DNA from: Mycolicibacterium moriokaense
GTDB lineage: Bacteria; Actinomycetota; Actinomycetes; Mycobacteriales; Mycobacteriaceae
DNA: 64,000 nucleotides
Assembly (NCBI RefSeq): GCF_003201655.1
Contig: NZ_QJJU01000001.1
Coordinates: forward strand, 434,001-498,000
Reading direction: 5' to 3'
In this document: positions 9,556 through 17,827 of the stretch, in pieces
Layout of the letters: each line of letters opens with the position of its first letter
Position numbering within the stretch: position 1 is the first letter of the stretch
The notes under the pieces: generated by a model
Databases searched by the model: none
What the model was told of the DNA's origin: nothing
The model's input: the letters and a program-made list of their open reading frames with translations, nothing else
Made by a program: the position numbers and the translations under genes

Positions 9556-11040
9556 CTACTCCGCCGTTGCAACGTCCCAGGTGTGCACGGGTTTGTTGGT
9601 GTGCATGCGGTCGCAATAGCGTCGAAGCATGCCTGCCAGCGCGTCGGGGCGGGTCATCCCGCGCTCCTGCAGCGCCCGCACGGTGGAGACCTGCCAGGCC
9701 GCACCGTTGCGTCCGGTCTTGGCGCGGCCCTCGATCACGCCGAGGTACCGGTCGCGCACCTCACCCGCGACTCCCCAGCGCCGCAACCCTTCGTCGGCCA
9801 TCGGCAGCAGCTGGCGCAGCACCAACTCGTCGGGCGTCACCTCTCCCAGACCGGGCCAGTACAGCCGGGCGTCCATCCCGTTCTGCGCGGCCTCAATGAA
9901 ATTATGGTGCGCCGCAGCAAAACTCATCTTCGTCCACAGCGGGCGGTCCTCCTCGGACAGCGTCCGCAGCATGCCGTAGTAGAAGGCCGCGTTGGCCATC
10001 ATGTCCACCACGGTAGGGCCTGCGGGCAATACCCTGTTCTCGACGCGAAGATGCGGCCTGCCTTCGACGACGTCGTACACCGGCCTGTTCCACCGGTAAA
10101 TGGTTCCGTTGTGCAGTCGCAGCTCCGCGAGCTTCGGCGTGCGGCCTTCCGACAGCTCTCGGACGGGATCCTCGTCTGAGAGCTCAGGCAGCAGCGACGG
10201 AAAGAAGCGCACGTTCTCCTCGAACAGGTCGAAGATCGAGGTGATCCAGCGTTCGCCGAACCAGACGCGTGGTCGCACGCCCTGCGTCTTGAGCTCGTCC
10301 GGGCGGGTGTCGGTGGCCTGGGTGAAGAGCTCGATGCGGGTTTCGGTCCATAGCTGGTGGCCGAAGAAGTACGGGGAGTTTGCGCCCAGCGCCAGCTGCG
10401 GGCCGGCCAGCACCTGCGCGGCGTTCCAGTTCTTCGCAAAGTCGGCGGGGGAGACCTGAAGATGCAACTGCATGCTTGTGCATGCCGACTCGGGTGCGAT
10501 CGACTCCGTTTGCAGGCTCAGCCGCTCAGGACCCGTGATGTCGATCAGGATGTCCTCGCCGCGGGCGGTGAAAATCGAATCGTTGAGCGCCTGATACCGC
10601 GTCGATTCGCTCATCCATCGCCCCGAAAGGTGTTCTGGCATCAGCGTCGGCAGAATCCCGATCATCACGATGTGCGCGTCGTTTCCGTTGGCCTTGGCCT
10701 CCGCGGCGTTGAGGCTGGCCCGCACCTCGGCCTCCAGCTCGAGTGCCGCACGGCCAGGCAGCTGCCGCGGCGGAACGTTGAATTCTATGTTGTAGGCGCC
10801 CAATTCGGTTTGATACGCCGGGTCTGCGATGGAGGCCAGCACCTCCTGATTGCTCATCGCGGGCTGATAGTCGGAGTCGACCAGATTGCACTCGATCTCC
10901 ATGCCGGTCAATGGCCGCTCGAACTCGAAACTGGACTGGGCGAGCATGGTTTCGAAAACGTCCAGGCACAGTTGCACCTTGCGCCGGTACTCGCGTCGGT
11001 GCGCGCGAGAAAAGTCGGTCTGCTTTACCTCTTCGCCCAC
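9556..11040 (-). CDS. Glutamate-cysteine ligase-like (GCS2 family) protein
   Basis: A 494-residue protein of the actinobacterial glutamate-cysteine ligase-like group. Visible family features: GMEIECNLVDSDYQP near residues 46-60 (nucleotide/metal Glu), GAYNIEFNVPPR near 80-91, LQLHLQVS-type strand, GANSPYFFGHQLW near 222-234, and LRVENRVLPAGPT. It is distinct in sequence and longer than EgtA (431 aa) encoded 5 kb away. Mycobacteria make mycothiol, not glutathione, so its amide product is unknown. It is flanked on both sides by methyltransferase genes on the same strand. Confidence 0.85.
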   Translation of the reverse strand: MGEEVKQTDFSRAHRREYRRKVQLCLDVFETMLAQSSFEFERPLTGMEIECNLVDSDYQPAMSNQEVLASIADPAYQTELGAYNIEFNVPPRQLPGRAALELEAEVRASLNAAEAKANGNDAHIVMIGILPTLMPEHLSGRWMSESTRYQALNDSIFTARGEDILIDITGPERLSLQTESIAPESACTSMQLHLQVSPADFAKNWNAAQVLAGPQLALGANSPYFFGHQLWTETRIELFTQATDTRPDELKTQGVRPRVWFGERWITSIFDLFEENVRFFPSLLPELSDEDPVRELSEGRTPKLAELRLHNGTIYRWNRPVYDVVEGRPHLRVENRVLPAGPTVVDMMANAAFYYGMLRTLSEEDRPLWTKMSFAAAHHNFIEAAQNGMDARLYWPGLGEVTPDELVLRQLLPMADEGLRRWGVAGEVRDRYLGVIEGRAKTGRNGAAWQVSTVRALQERGMTRPDALAGMLRRYCDRMHTNKPVHTWDVATAE

Positions 11041-11050
11041 AAGGCCGAGC

Positions 11051-11815
11051 CTATCGGCGGCTGGCCACCACGACCTGCGGATTCAGCAGCCCGCCGCGCA
11101 GCTGCACCTCGATCGCAGGGTCGGCGTGTGCGGCCAGCGCTCGAAGCGCCGACGGACTGTACGTGCGCAGCGAGCTGATCACGCCGTCGTGCACGAACGG
11201 CACCACCGGTGCCAACGGCAGCATCGCCGCCAGCCGCAGGATATGCAGCGGCGACGGTGGCCTCGGCAGGTCGATTATCACTAGCTTGTCGGCCACCCGT
11301 GTGCCCTGGGCGATCGCCCGCGATGCCAGCGACGGCGGCAGGTGGTGAAACGAGAATGCGAAGACCGCCAGGTCGAATTGCCCGTCAGGAGCGTCGATCG
11401 CGGTGGCGTCCATCTCACGCACAGTGGCCCGTTGGTGCTCGCCGAGGTCAGCGGCGGCGATGGCTGCCACCGAGGCCGGCTCGACGTCGGTGACGGTGAG
11501 CTCGGCGGTGGGATGCCATTCGAGCAGCTTGCGGGATAGCCCGCCGTGTCCCGACCCGAGTTCGAGGATCTTGGGATCGGGCACTTCGGCCACCTCGTCG
11601 AGGACGATGCGCGCGAACTTCTCCGTGTTGCCGAAGAATTCGCCCGTCCACTCCAGGGCGCGAATCACGCTGCGCTTCGTGCCGTCGTCGACGTCGTCGC
11701 GGTCGAGGTATTCCGGCCGGTCGGTCTGCAGCAGCCGGTCCACGCAGGACGCATCAGGCCCGCCCCGGGGCATGCGGTCAATGTCGGTGATCGGCGAGGC
11801 CATGTAGACCATCAT
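11051..11815 (-). CDS. Class I SAM-dependent methyltransferase
   Basis: A 254-residue protein with SAM motif [16 protein letters not shown] near residues 84-98 and VTDVEPASV as the acidic strand; FSFHHLPP follows. The C-terminal third ([17 protein letters not shown]) is hydrophobic and could be membrane-associated or form a lipid-like pocket; this is inference. The substrate is unknown. Three possible starts lie at 11815, 11812 and 11803; the last ([10 protein letters not shown]) is also reasonable. It is divergent from glpK, with only about 35 bp between start codons, and lies 10 bp upstream of the GCS2-type gene. Confidence 0.8.
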   Translation of the reverse strand: MMVYMASPITDIDRMPRGGPDASCVDRLLQTDRPEYLDRDDVDDGTKRSVIRALEWTGEFFGNTEKFARIVLDEVAEVPDPKILELGSGHGGLSRKLLEWHPTAELTVTDVEPASVAAIAAADLGEHQRATVREMDATAIDAPDGQFDLAVFAFSFHHLPPSLASRAIAQGTRVADKLVIIDLPRPPSPLHILRLAAMLPLAPVVPFVHDGVISSLRTYSPSALRALAAHADPAIEVQLRGGLLNPQVVVASRR

Positions 11816-11850
11816 GGTCGATTGGAGTCGCCGTCAGGAGGGAGCGCTTA

Positions 11851-13377
11851 GTGGCAGAGATTCGCGAGTTCATAGCCGCCATTGACCAGGGCACCACAAG
11901 CACGCGGTGCATGATCTTCGACCACGACGGTGCCGAGGTCGGGCGCCATCAGCTCGAGCACGAACAGATCCTGCCCAAGGCCGGCTGGGTCGAGCACAAT
12001 CCCGTCGAGATCTGGGAACGCACCTCGTCGGTGGTCATGTCGGCGCTGAACAAGACGAAGCTGTCGGCCACCGATCTGGCCGCGATGGGCATCACCAACC
12101 AGCGGGAAACCGCGCTGGTATGGGACAGGCGGACCGGCAGGCCGTATTACAACGCGATCGTCTGGCAGGACACCCGTACCGACCGCATCGCCTCTGCACT
12201 GGATCGCGACGGCCGTGGCGACGTTATCAGGCGAAAGGCAGGCCTGCCGCCGGCCACCTACTTCTCCGCGGGCAAGGTGCAGTGGATTCTGGAGAACGTC
12301 GAGGGGGTGCGCGCCGACGCCGAGAACGGCGACGCGATCTTCGGCACCCCCGACACCTGGGTGCTGTGGAATCTCACCGGCGGGTCGCGCGGCGGCGCCC
12401 ACATCACCGACGTGACCAACGCCAGCCGGACCATGCTGATGAATTTGGAGACGCTGGACTGGGACGACGAACTGCTGTCGTTCTTCGGCATTCCGCGGCA
12501 AATGCTGCCCCAGATCAAGCCGTCGTCGTTCCCCGAGTCGTACGGCATCACCCGCGATGATGGGCCCGTCGCAGGACAGGTGCCGATCACCGGGATCCTC
12601 GGCGATCAGCAGGCCGCGATGGTCGGGCAGGTGTGTCTGGAGGCCGGAGAGGCCAAAAACACTTACGGCACAGGCAATTTCCTGCTGCTCAACACTGGCG
12701 AGAAGATCGTCCGTTCCGAGAATGGGCTACTGACCACTGTGTGCTACCAGTTCGGTGACGCGAAACCGGTTTACGCGCTTGAGGGTTCGATTGCCGTCAC
12801 CGGTTCTGCGGTGCAGTGGCTGCGCGACCAGTTGGGCATCATCAGCGGCGCCGCGCAGAGCGAGGCGCTGGCTCGCCAGGTCGAGGACAACGGCGGTGTG
12901 TACTTCGTGCCGGCATTCTCGGGATTGTTTGCGCCGTATTGGCGTTCGGACGCCCGCGGCGCAATCGTCGGGTTGTCCCGGTTTAACACCAACGCGCATC
13001 TGGCTCGCGCGACGCTGGAGGCGATCTGCTACCAGAGTCGCGATGTCGTCGACGCGATGGAAGCCGACTCGGGCGTGCATCTCGAGGTGCTCAAGGTCGA
13101 CGGCGGCATCACCGCCAACGATCTGTGCATGCAGATTCAGGCCGACGTGCTGGGTGTCGACGTCGTCAAGCCCGTCGTCGCCGAGACGACCGCGCTTGGC
13201 GCCGCGTACTCCGCGGGCCTGGCGGTCGGGTTCTGGGAGAACCCCGATGACCTTCGCGCCAATTGGCAGGAGGACAAGCGCTGGACCCCCGCATGGAGCG
13301 AGGACCAGCGCGGGACCGGCTACGCGGGCTGGCAGAAGGCGGTGCAGCGGACGCTGCACTGGGTCGACGTCGACTGA
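11851..13377 (+). CDS. glpK: Glycerol kinase
   Basis: Phosphorylates glycerol to glycerol-3-phosphate using ATP. The 508-residue FGGY-family protein is of normal length. Motifs: [13 protein letters not shown] near the N-terminus (phosphate 1), [18 protein letters not shown] near residue 250 (phosphate 2), GTGNFLL, and [14 protein letters not shown] near residue 415 (FGGY signature region). The GTG start at 11851 is preceded by AGGAGGG. In M. tuberculosis the equivalent is Rv3696c. No glpF or glpD neighbour is seen. Confidence 0.97.
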   Translation: MAEIREFIAAIDQGTTSTRCMIFDHDGAEVGRHQLEHEQILPKAGWVEHNPVEIWERTSSVVMSALNKTKLSATDLAAMGITNQRETALVWDRRTGRPYYNAIVWQDTRTDRIASALDRDGRGDVIRRKAGLPPATYFSAGKVQWILENVEGVRADAENGDAIFGTPDTWVLWNLTGGSRGGAHITDVTNASRTMLMNLETLDWDDELLSFFGIPRQMLPQIKPSSFPESYGITRDDGPVAGQVPITGILGDQQAAMVGQVCLEAGEAKNTYGTGNFLLLNTGEKIVRSENGLLTTVCYQFGDAKPVYALEGSIAVTGSAVQWLRDQLGIISGAAQSEALARQVEDNGGVYFVPAFSGLFAPYWRSDARGAIVGLSRFNTNAHLARATLEAICYQSRDVVDAMEADSGVHLEVLKVDGGITANDLCMQIQADVLGVDVVKPVVAETTALGAAYSAGLAVGFWENPDDLRANWQEDKRWTPAWSEDQRGTGYAGWQKAVQRTLHWVDVD

Positions 13378-13378
13378 A

Positions 13379-14257
13379 CTAGGCCGCGTCGTCGAGTTGA
13401 GTCTTGGTCTCGTCGTCCAACTCGATGTCGGCGACGGCGGTGTTCTCCTCGAGGTGTCCTACGGACGAAGTGCCCGGAATCAGCAGCACGTTCGGTGCAA
13501 CCGACAGTGTCCACGCGAGCGCGATCTGCGCCGGGGTGCGCCCGAGTTTCGCCGCCTCGCGCTGAACGGCGGGATGGCCGAGCACCGGGTTGTCGGGGGT
13601 AAAGGCGGAGCCCAGCGGGAAGAACGGCACGAACGCAATGCCGTGTTCGAGGCAGGCGTCGAGCACCGGTTGAGAGGTGCGGTCGACGAGGTTGTACGCG
13701 TTCTGCACGGTGACGATCTCGGTGCGGTCCAGTGCGATCTGCAGATGTTCGGGGCTGATGCTGCTGAGCCCGATTCCGGCGATGAGTCCTTCGTCGCGGG
13801 CCTTGATCATGGTGGTCAGCTGGCGGTCGAACAGCTCGCGGTCCACCTCGCCCGGGGAGCTGGGGTCATCGCCCGCTCCCATTACCCGCAGGTTGACGGC
13901 GGCCAGCCGATCAGTCGCCAGCGTGCGCAGGTTGTCCTCGATGCCCCGACGAAGGTCGTCGGGTTGCTGCGCCGGCAACCAGTTGCCCTGTTCGTCACGG
14001 TCGCCACCGACCTTGCTCACCAAGGCGAGGCTATCGGGATAAGGGTGAAGCGCTTCGCGGATCAGTTCGTTGGCGACGTTGGGTCCGTAGAACTGTGCGG
14101 TGTCGATGTGGTTGATGCCCAACTCAACTGCGCGCCGCAATACGGCCAGAGCTTGGTCGTGGTCGCGTGGCGGCCCGAGCACACCAGGACCGGGGAGCTG
14201 CATCGCTCCGAATCCGACGCGGCCGACATGGAATGAGCCCAGCGGGAAGGTTTGCAT
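13379..14257 (-). CDS. Aldo/keto reductase
   Basis: A 292-residue NAD(P)H-dependent oxidoreductase with a TIM-barrel fold. The catalytic tetrad region reads NHIDTAQFYGPN (Asp and Tyr), with Lys in LVSKVGG; the expected histidine position is replaced (NLRVMGAG instead of the usual H), which is common in the YdbC-like branch. The C-terminal phosphate-binding segment IPGTSSVGHLEEN is present. Start: ATG at 14257 (MQTFPLG), the first before the conserved N-terminus; the longer open frame upstream is rich in Ser and unlikely. Its stop lies next to that of glpK. Confidence 0.88.
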   Translation of the reverse strand: MQTFPLGSFHVGRVGFGAMQLPGPGVLGPPRDHDQALAVLRRAVELGINHIDTAQFYGPNVANELIREALHPYPDSLALVSKVGGDRDEQGNWLPAQQPDDLRRGIEDNLRTLATDRLAAVNLRVMGAGDDPSSPGEVDRELFDRQLTTMIKARDEGLIAGIGLSSISPEHLQIALDRTEIVTVQNAYNLVDRTSQPVLDACLEHGIAFVPFFPLGSAFTPDNPVLGHPAVQREAAKLGRTPAQIALAWTLSVAPNVLLIPGTSSVGHLEENTAVADIELDDETKTQLDDAA

Positions 14258-14306
14258 ACTGATTGCGTACACCACTCCCGCCGGGCTTATTCCATCTTGA
14301 GTTGTG

Positions 14307-15029
14307 CTACTCCGACTCGCCGAGGATCTGGTAGACCTCGCGGCGGGCGTTGTTGACGATGTCGACAATGCGCTGCTGCTGCTCGTCATTGGCCGTGTGC
14401 GCGGACTGCGCGACGGCGCCCATCAGCTGGGCGACCGCGCTGCGCAGGTTGACGTGTCCGGGTTCGACGTCCTCGGCGATCTCCTGCCACGGCGGGGTCT
14501 CGATCTTGTCGGCGGCCGCACGGCCGTCGTCGGTCAGCTCGAAAAGCTTCTTGCTGCCTTCACTTTCGCGTCCGACCAGAAGACCCTCGTCGACCAGCAG
14601 CTGAAGCGTCGGGTATACCGAGCCGGGGCTGGGCCGCCAAAGGTTCTGGCTGCGCTCGGCGATCTCCTGGATCATCTCGTAGCCGTGCATCGGCCGCTCG
14701 GCCAGCAGCTTGAGAATGGCGGCGCGGACATCGCCGCGCTTGCCACGTCCTCGCCCGCCGCGGCCACGGCCGCGCGGTCCGCCTGGGCCGAAGCCGCCAC
14801 GGGGATCGAATCCGAACTCGAAGCCGCGGCCTGGGCCGAAGCCGCGACCGGGACCGAAGCCGAGGTTGCCTTCGAAACCTGGACCGGCGTCGTGCTCGCG
14901 CAGATGGTCACGAAGGTTGTCGCGGAAATCGCGGCGGGCCTGCCTGCGCTGCTGATGAAACGCGCGCCGATCGCCGGGCCCGAAGCCGAAGCCGAATCCG
15001 CCGGGAGGTGGGGTAAATGGGTTGGTCAT
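14307..15029 (-). CDS. PadR-family regulator with a long Gly/Phe/Arg-rich N-terminus
   Basis: A 240-residue transcription regulator. The winged-helix PadR domain occupies about residues 95-180 (AILKLLAERPMHGYEMIQEI, then PSPGSVYPTLQLLVDEGLL). The first ~95 residues are an unusual low-complexity extension made of GFGFGPG and RGRGRGG repeats, which may bind nucleic acid non-specifically or drive assembly. A C-terminal helix (ANDEQQQRIVDIVNNARREVY) probably dimerises. An 8-bp-arm inverted repeat lies just upstream of its start, pointing to autoregulation. Confidence 0.9.
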   Translation of the reverse strand: MTNPFTPPPGGFGFGFGPGDRRAFHQQRRQARRDFRDNLRDHLREHDAGPGFEGNLGFGPGRGFGPGRGFEFGFDPRGGFGPGGPRGRGRGGRGRGKRGDVRAAILKLLAERPMHGYEMIQEIAERSQNLWRPSPGSVYPTLQLLVDEGLLVGRESEGSKKLFELTDDGRAAADKIETPPWQEIAEDVEPGHVNLRSAVAQLMGAVAQSAHTANDEQQQRIVDIVNNARREVYQILGESE

Positions 15030-15070
15030 TCTGGTGATTCCTTACGTTTGGGTGGAAGCGCCCCTCGCGC

Positions 15071-15097
15071 TTCCGATACGTCAACGATATATCGGAA
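15071..15097. promoter_or_regulatory. Inverted repeat upstream of the Gly-rich padR gene
   Basis: ttccgata (15071-15078) and tatcggaa (15090-15097) form perfect 8-bp arms with an 11-bp spacer, about 42 bp upstream of the padR start at 15029. A nested palindrome, cgatatatcg, lies at 15085-15094. It is likely the operator for the adjacent PadR. Confidence 0.6.
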
Positions 15098-15115
15098 TCT
15101 ATCGCGATGCAACGA

Positions 15116-15643
15116 TTATTTTGAACTGCGCTCGTCAATGGCGCTGACCAGCCACTTCGCCCATTCCGCCTCCATCGAGTTCATCCGCAGCCCGTACTCG
15201 AGCGCCGCGCGGCCGTAGAAGAGGCCATCGTCTCCGGTCCAGTCGATCGAGTCGCGCAGCTCTTCGAGCCGCTTGACCTCGGCGTCGGCGTATTCGGCCA
15301 TCGTGACCATATGCTCGCGGGCCTGGTCGGGCGGGACCTCGCCGAGCAGAAACACCCGCAGCAGCCCCGGGCTACGAAAAGGCGGGTCATCCTGCGGGTT
15401 TGTCACCCACCGCCGCAGCTCGGCCCGGCCTGCCTCGGTGATGCGGTATTCCTTGCGGCCCCGCGGGCCGATGTCGGACACCTCGATCAGCCCCGCGTCG
15501 GCCAACTTGTTCAGCTCCCCGTAGAGCTGGCTCTGGGTCGCGGGCCAAACATTGGCCATGGACTTCTCGAAGTGTTTGAGCAGGTCGTACCCACTGCCTG
15601 GCTCCTGGGCCAACAGGCCTAATGCCGCAATCCGCAAACTCAC
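15116..15643 (-). CDS. PadR-family transcriptional regulator
   Basis: A 175-residue protein with an N-terminal PadR winged helix (residues 3-85: GYDLLKHFEKSMANVWPATQ, then LYGELNKLADAGLIEV) and a C-terminal helical PadR_C/Vir-type dimerisation domain (DQAREHMVTMAEYADAEVKRL). The GTG start at 15643 begins directly at the conserved VSLRIAALGLL; an ATG at 15685 would place its codon within the operator region. It is divergent from the carotenoid oxygenase gene, with two identical palindromes between them, so it probably controls both itself and that gene. Confidence 0.9.
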   Translation of the reverse strand: MSLRIAALGLLAQEPGSGYDLLKHFEKSMANVWPATQSQLYGELNKLADAGLIEVSDIGPRGRKEYRITEAGRAELRRWVTNPQDDPPFRSPGLLRVFLLGEVPPDQAREHMVTMAEYADAEVKRLEELRDSIDWTGDDGLFYGRAALEYGLRMNSMEAEWAKWLVSAIDERSSK

Positions 15644-15665
15644 GCGCTGATCGTACCTCCACTCT

Positions 15666-15689
15666 TGACATGTCACTATTGACATGTCA
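15666..15689. promoter_or_regulatory. Twin 10-bp palindromic operators between padR and the carotenoid oxygenase gene
   Basis: tgacatgtca occurs at 15666-15675 and again at 15680-15689. Each is a perfect palindrome and their starts are 14 bp apart. They occupy the 56-bp gap between the divergent start codons (15643 and 15700), so a bound PadR dimer would block both promoters. Confidence 0.75.
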
Positions 15690-15699
15690 TCTTTGACTC

Positions 15700-17043
15700 A
15701 TGACAGACACCACCTCGACTCTCTTCGGCACCGGCGAGTTCTTCCAGCGGGACAACTACGCGCCCGTGACCGATGAGCTGACGGAGTTCGACCTACCCGT
15801 CGACGGCGCCATCCCCGCCGAACTCGACGGGTGGTACCTGCGAAACGGGCCAAACCCGCGGCAGGCGACCGCGCACTGGTTCACCGGCGACGGCATGATC
15901 CACGGCATCCGCATCGAGGGCGGCCGCGCGGCCTGGTACCGCAATCGCTGGGTGCGGACCGACAGCTTCGCCGAGGACTTCCCGCTCTACAACGCCGACG
16001 GGACTCGCAACCTGCGATCCAGCGTCGCCAACACCCACGTCGTCAACCACGCGGGCAGGACATTGGCGCTCGTCGAATCGTCGCTGCCGTATGAGATCTC
16101 CAACGAGCTGGAGACGTTGGGCGCCTACGACTTCGGCGGGAAGCTGGTCGACTCGATGACAGCTCATCCGAAGATTTGCCCGATCTCCGGCGAGATGCAC
16201 TTCTTCGGTTACGGGAGCATCCTCGAGCCGTATGTCACCTATCACCGGGTCGACGCCAACGGCCAGCTGACCATCAACCGACCGCTGGATGTCAAGGCGC
16301 ACACCATGATGCACGACTTCGCGCTGACCGCTGAGCACGTGATCTTCATGGACTTGCCGATCGTGTTCAACCTCGATATCGCGATCAAGGGCGAATCCGA
16401 CATGCCCTACCGTTGGAGCGACGAATACGGCGCCCGGCTGGGTGTAATGCGTCGTGATGACCCGTTCGGGCCCGTGCGGTGGTTCGACATCGATCCGTGT
16501 TACGTCTTCCATGTCGCCAACGCATTCGAGACAACCGGAGCCGACGGGAGCCGCATTATCCTGCAGGCAGTTCGGTACCCCGAATTATGGCGTAACACAG
16601 GCGGATTCGATGCCGACGGGGTGCTGTGGAGCTGGACCATCGACCTGGTTACCGGCACGGTCACCGAACGTCAGCTCGACGACCGCGCAGTGGAGTTCCC
16701 CCGCATCGACGACCGGCTGGCCACGCTGCCCGCCCGCTACGCGGTGTCGGTCGGTGACGGCCGCCTTATCCGCTACGACCTGACCACCGGCGATGCTGTC
16801 GAGCACGCCTTCGGCACTGCGGAGTCGCCGGGTGGGCCAGGTGAGGCGGTGTTCGTACCGTCAACCGAAGGGCCCGCCGACGAGAGCAGCGGGTGGTACA
16901 TCGGTTACGTCTACGACCAGGTACGCGATGGCAGCGACCTGGTGATCATCGACGCGTCGGACTTCGCCGCACAGCCAGTTGCCAGAATCAAGCTGCCCCA
17001 CCGTGTTCCGTACGGATTCCACGGCAACTGGATAGGCGCCTAG
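15700..17043 (+). CDS. Carotenoid oxygenase (RPE65/CCD family)
   Basis: A 447-residue Fe(II) dioxygenase that cleaves or modifies carotenoids or related polyenes. The seven-bladed propeller family has four iron-binding histidines; matching segments are TAHPKICPISGEMHFFGYG, MMHDFALTAEHVIFMD, YVFHVANAFE, and the terminal YGFHGNWIGA. The N-terminal PVDGAIPAELDGWYLRNGPN is diagnostic. The exact substrate and cleavage site cannot be told from sequence. It is divergent from a padR gene with twin palindromes between, so expression is probably ligand-inducible. Confidence 0.92.
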   Translation: MTDTTSTLFGTGEFFQRDNYAPVTDELTEFDLPVDGAIPAELDGWYLRNGPNPRQATAHWFTGDGMIHGIRIEGGRAAWYRNRWVRTDSFAEDFPLYNADGTRNLRSSVANTHVVNHAGRTLALVESSLPYEISNELETLGAYDFGGKLVDSMTAHPKICPISGEMHFFGYGSILEPYVTYHRVDANGQLTINRPLDVKAHTMMHDFALTAEHVIFMDLPIVFNLDIAIKGESDMPYRWSDEYGARLGVMRRDDPFGPVRWFDIDPCYVFHVANAFETTGADGSRIILQAVRYPELWRNTGGFDADGVLWSWTIDLVTGTVTERQLDDRAVEFPRIDDRLATLPARYAVSVGDGRLIRYDLTTGDAVEHAFGTAESPGGPGEAVFVPSTEGPADESSGWYIGYVYDQVRDGSDLVIIDASDFAAQPVARIKLPHRVPYGFHGNWIGA

Positions 17044-17049
17044 CCGGCT

Positions 17050-17343
17050 CTAGGCCGAAACGAAGGTATGCGCCTGATAGATCTCGGGCTCGTCGTCGAC
17101 GCCGACCTCTTGCAGGATCGGCGCGAGGGTCTCGCCGAAACGGTTGCACGCTTCCTCTGACTGCCAGCCATCGACAACGCGGAAACCCTGCGGGCTCTCC
17201 CCGGACACATGGACCAGAAGACCTTCGACGGGCCAGTCGGACGGAGACTCCACACGGGTCTTGCCGCCGGTCAATTTACGCACGATCTCTTCGTACTTCT
17301 CCCGCGTCAAGGTCGAACCCTGATGAATCAACACAACCGTCAT
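17050..17343 (-). CDS. Small ABM/dimeric alpha-beta barrel-like protein
   Basis: A 97-residue protein (from ATG 17343, MTVVLIHQGS). The pattern is one strand, a long helix (TREKYEEIVRKLTG), then strands VEGLLVHVSGES and GFRVVDGWQSEEACNRF, ending with a helix and an EIYQAHTFV strand. This is typical of ferredoxin-like dimeric alpha-beta barrels (antibiotic-biosynthesis monooxygenase-like). No cofactor motif is seen and the role is unknown. Its stop faces that of the carotenoid oxygenase gene, 7 bp away. Confidence 0.7.
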   Translation of the reverse strand: MTVVLIHQGSTLTREKYEEIVRKLTGGKTRVESPSDWPVEGLLVHVSGESPQGFRVVDGWQSEEACNRFGETLAPILQEVGVDDEPEIYQAHTFVSA

Positions 17344-17443
17344 TTGGTCTCCCCCTGTCTGGCTCGCGAGCACTGGCGACACCGTTCATCATGAGCCTGC
17401 ACCGTGGTGTCCCGTCCAGAAATGGTGAGTAACGTGTCCGGCC

Positions 17444-17818
17444 ATGGCGGTCAAATGGCTGGACGAACCTGAGGACCACGATTACGACGCGGCGTCCGCG
17501 TACCTCAGCATGCTTGCTGAGAAGGACGCGGTCGACAAGACGGTAGCCGCACTGAAGGCGGCGAAACCGGTGGCCGAGAAAGCCAAGGACATCCTGCGAG
17601 CGGCAGGGCTGGCGCTGTTGCCGGAGAGCAACACTCACGTCAGGGCGGATCTGGGCAAGATCAGCGACGGTAAGAAGCTCTCCCCGATCCTGTTAGTGCG
17701 CGGCAGCGCGGTCGGTGGATATCCGCTTCAGATCGCCGACGGCTATCACCGCGTGTGCGCGAGCTACCTCACTGATGAAAACACCAACATCCCTTGTCAT
17801 TTGGTGTCGTGGCAGTAG
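17444..17818 (+). CDS. Small protein with a ParB/sulfiredoxin-like segment
   Basis: A 124-residue cytosolic protein. The N-terminal half is helical and Lys/Ala-rich (TVAALKAAKPVAEKAKDIL). The C-terminal half reads SPILLVRGSAVGGYPLQ then IADGYHRVCASYL, which resembles the catalytic GxHR/K segment of ParB/Srx-fold proteins. No DNA-binding helix-turn-helix follows, so a partition role is unlikely. It lies 9 bp upstream of an antiporter gene and may be co-transcribed. Function is not known. Confidence 0.65.
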   Translation: MAVKWLDEPEDHDYDAASAYLSMLAEKDAVDKTVAALKAAKPVAEKAKDILRAAGLALLPESNTHVRADLGKISDGKKLSPILLVRGSAVGGYPLQIADGYHRVCASYLTDENTNIPCHLVSWQ

Positions 17819-17827
17819 GTCATTGAA

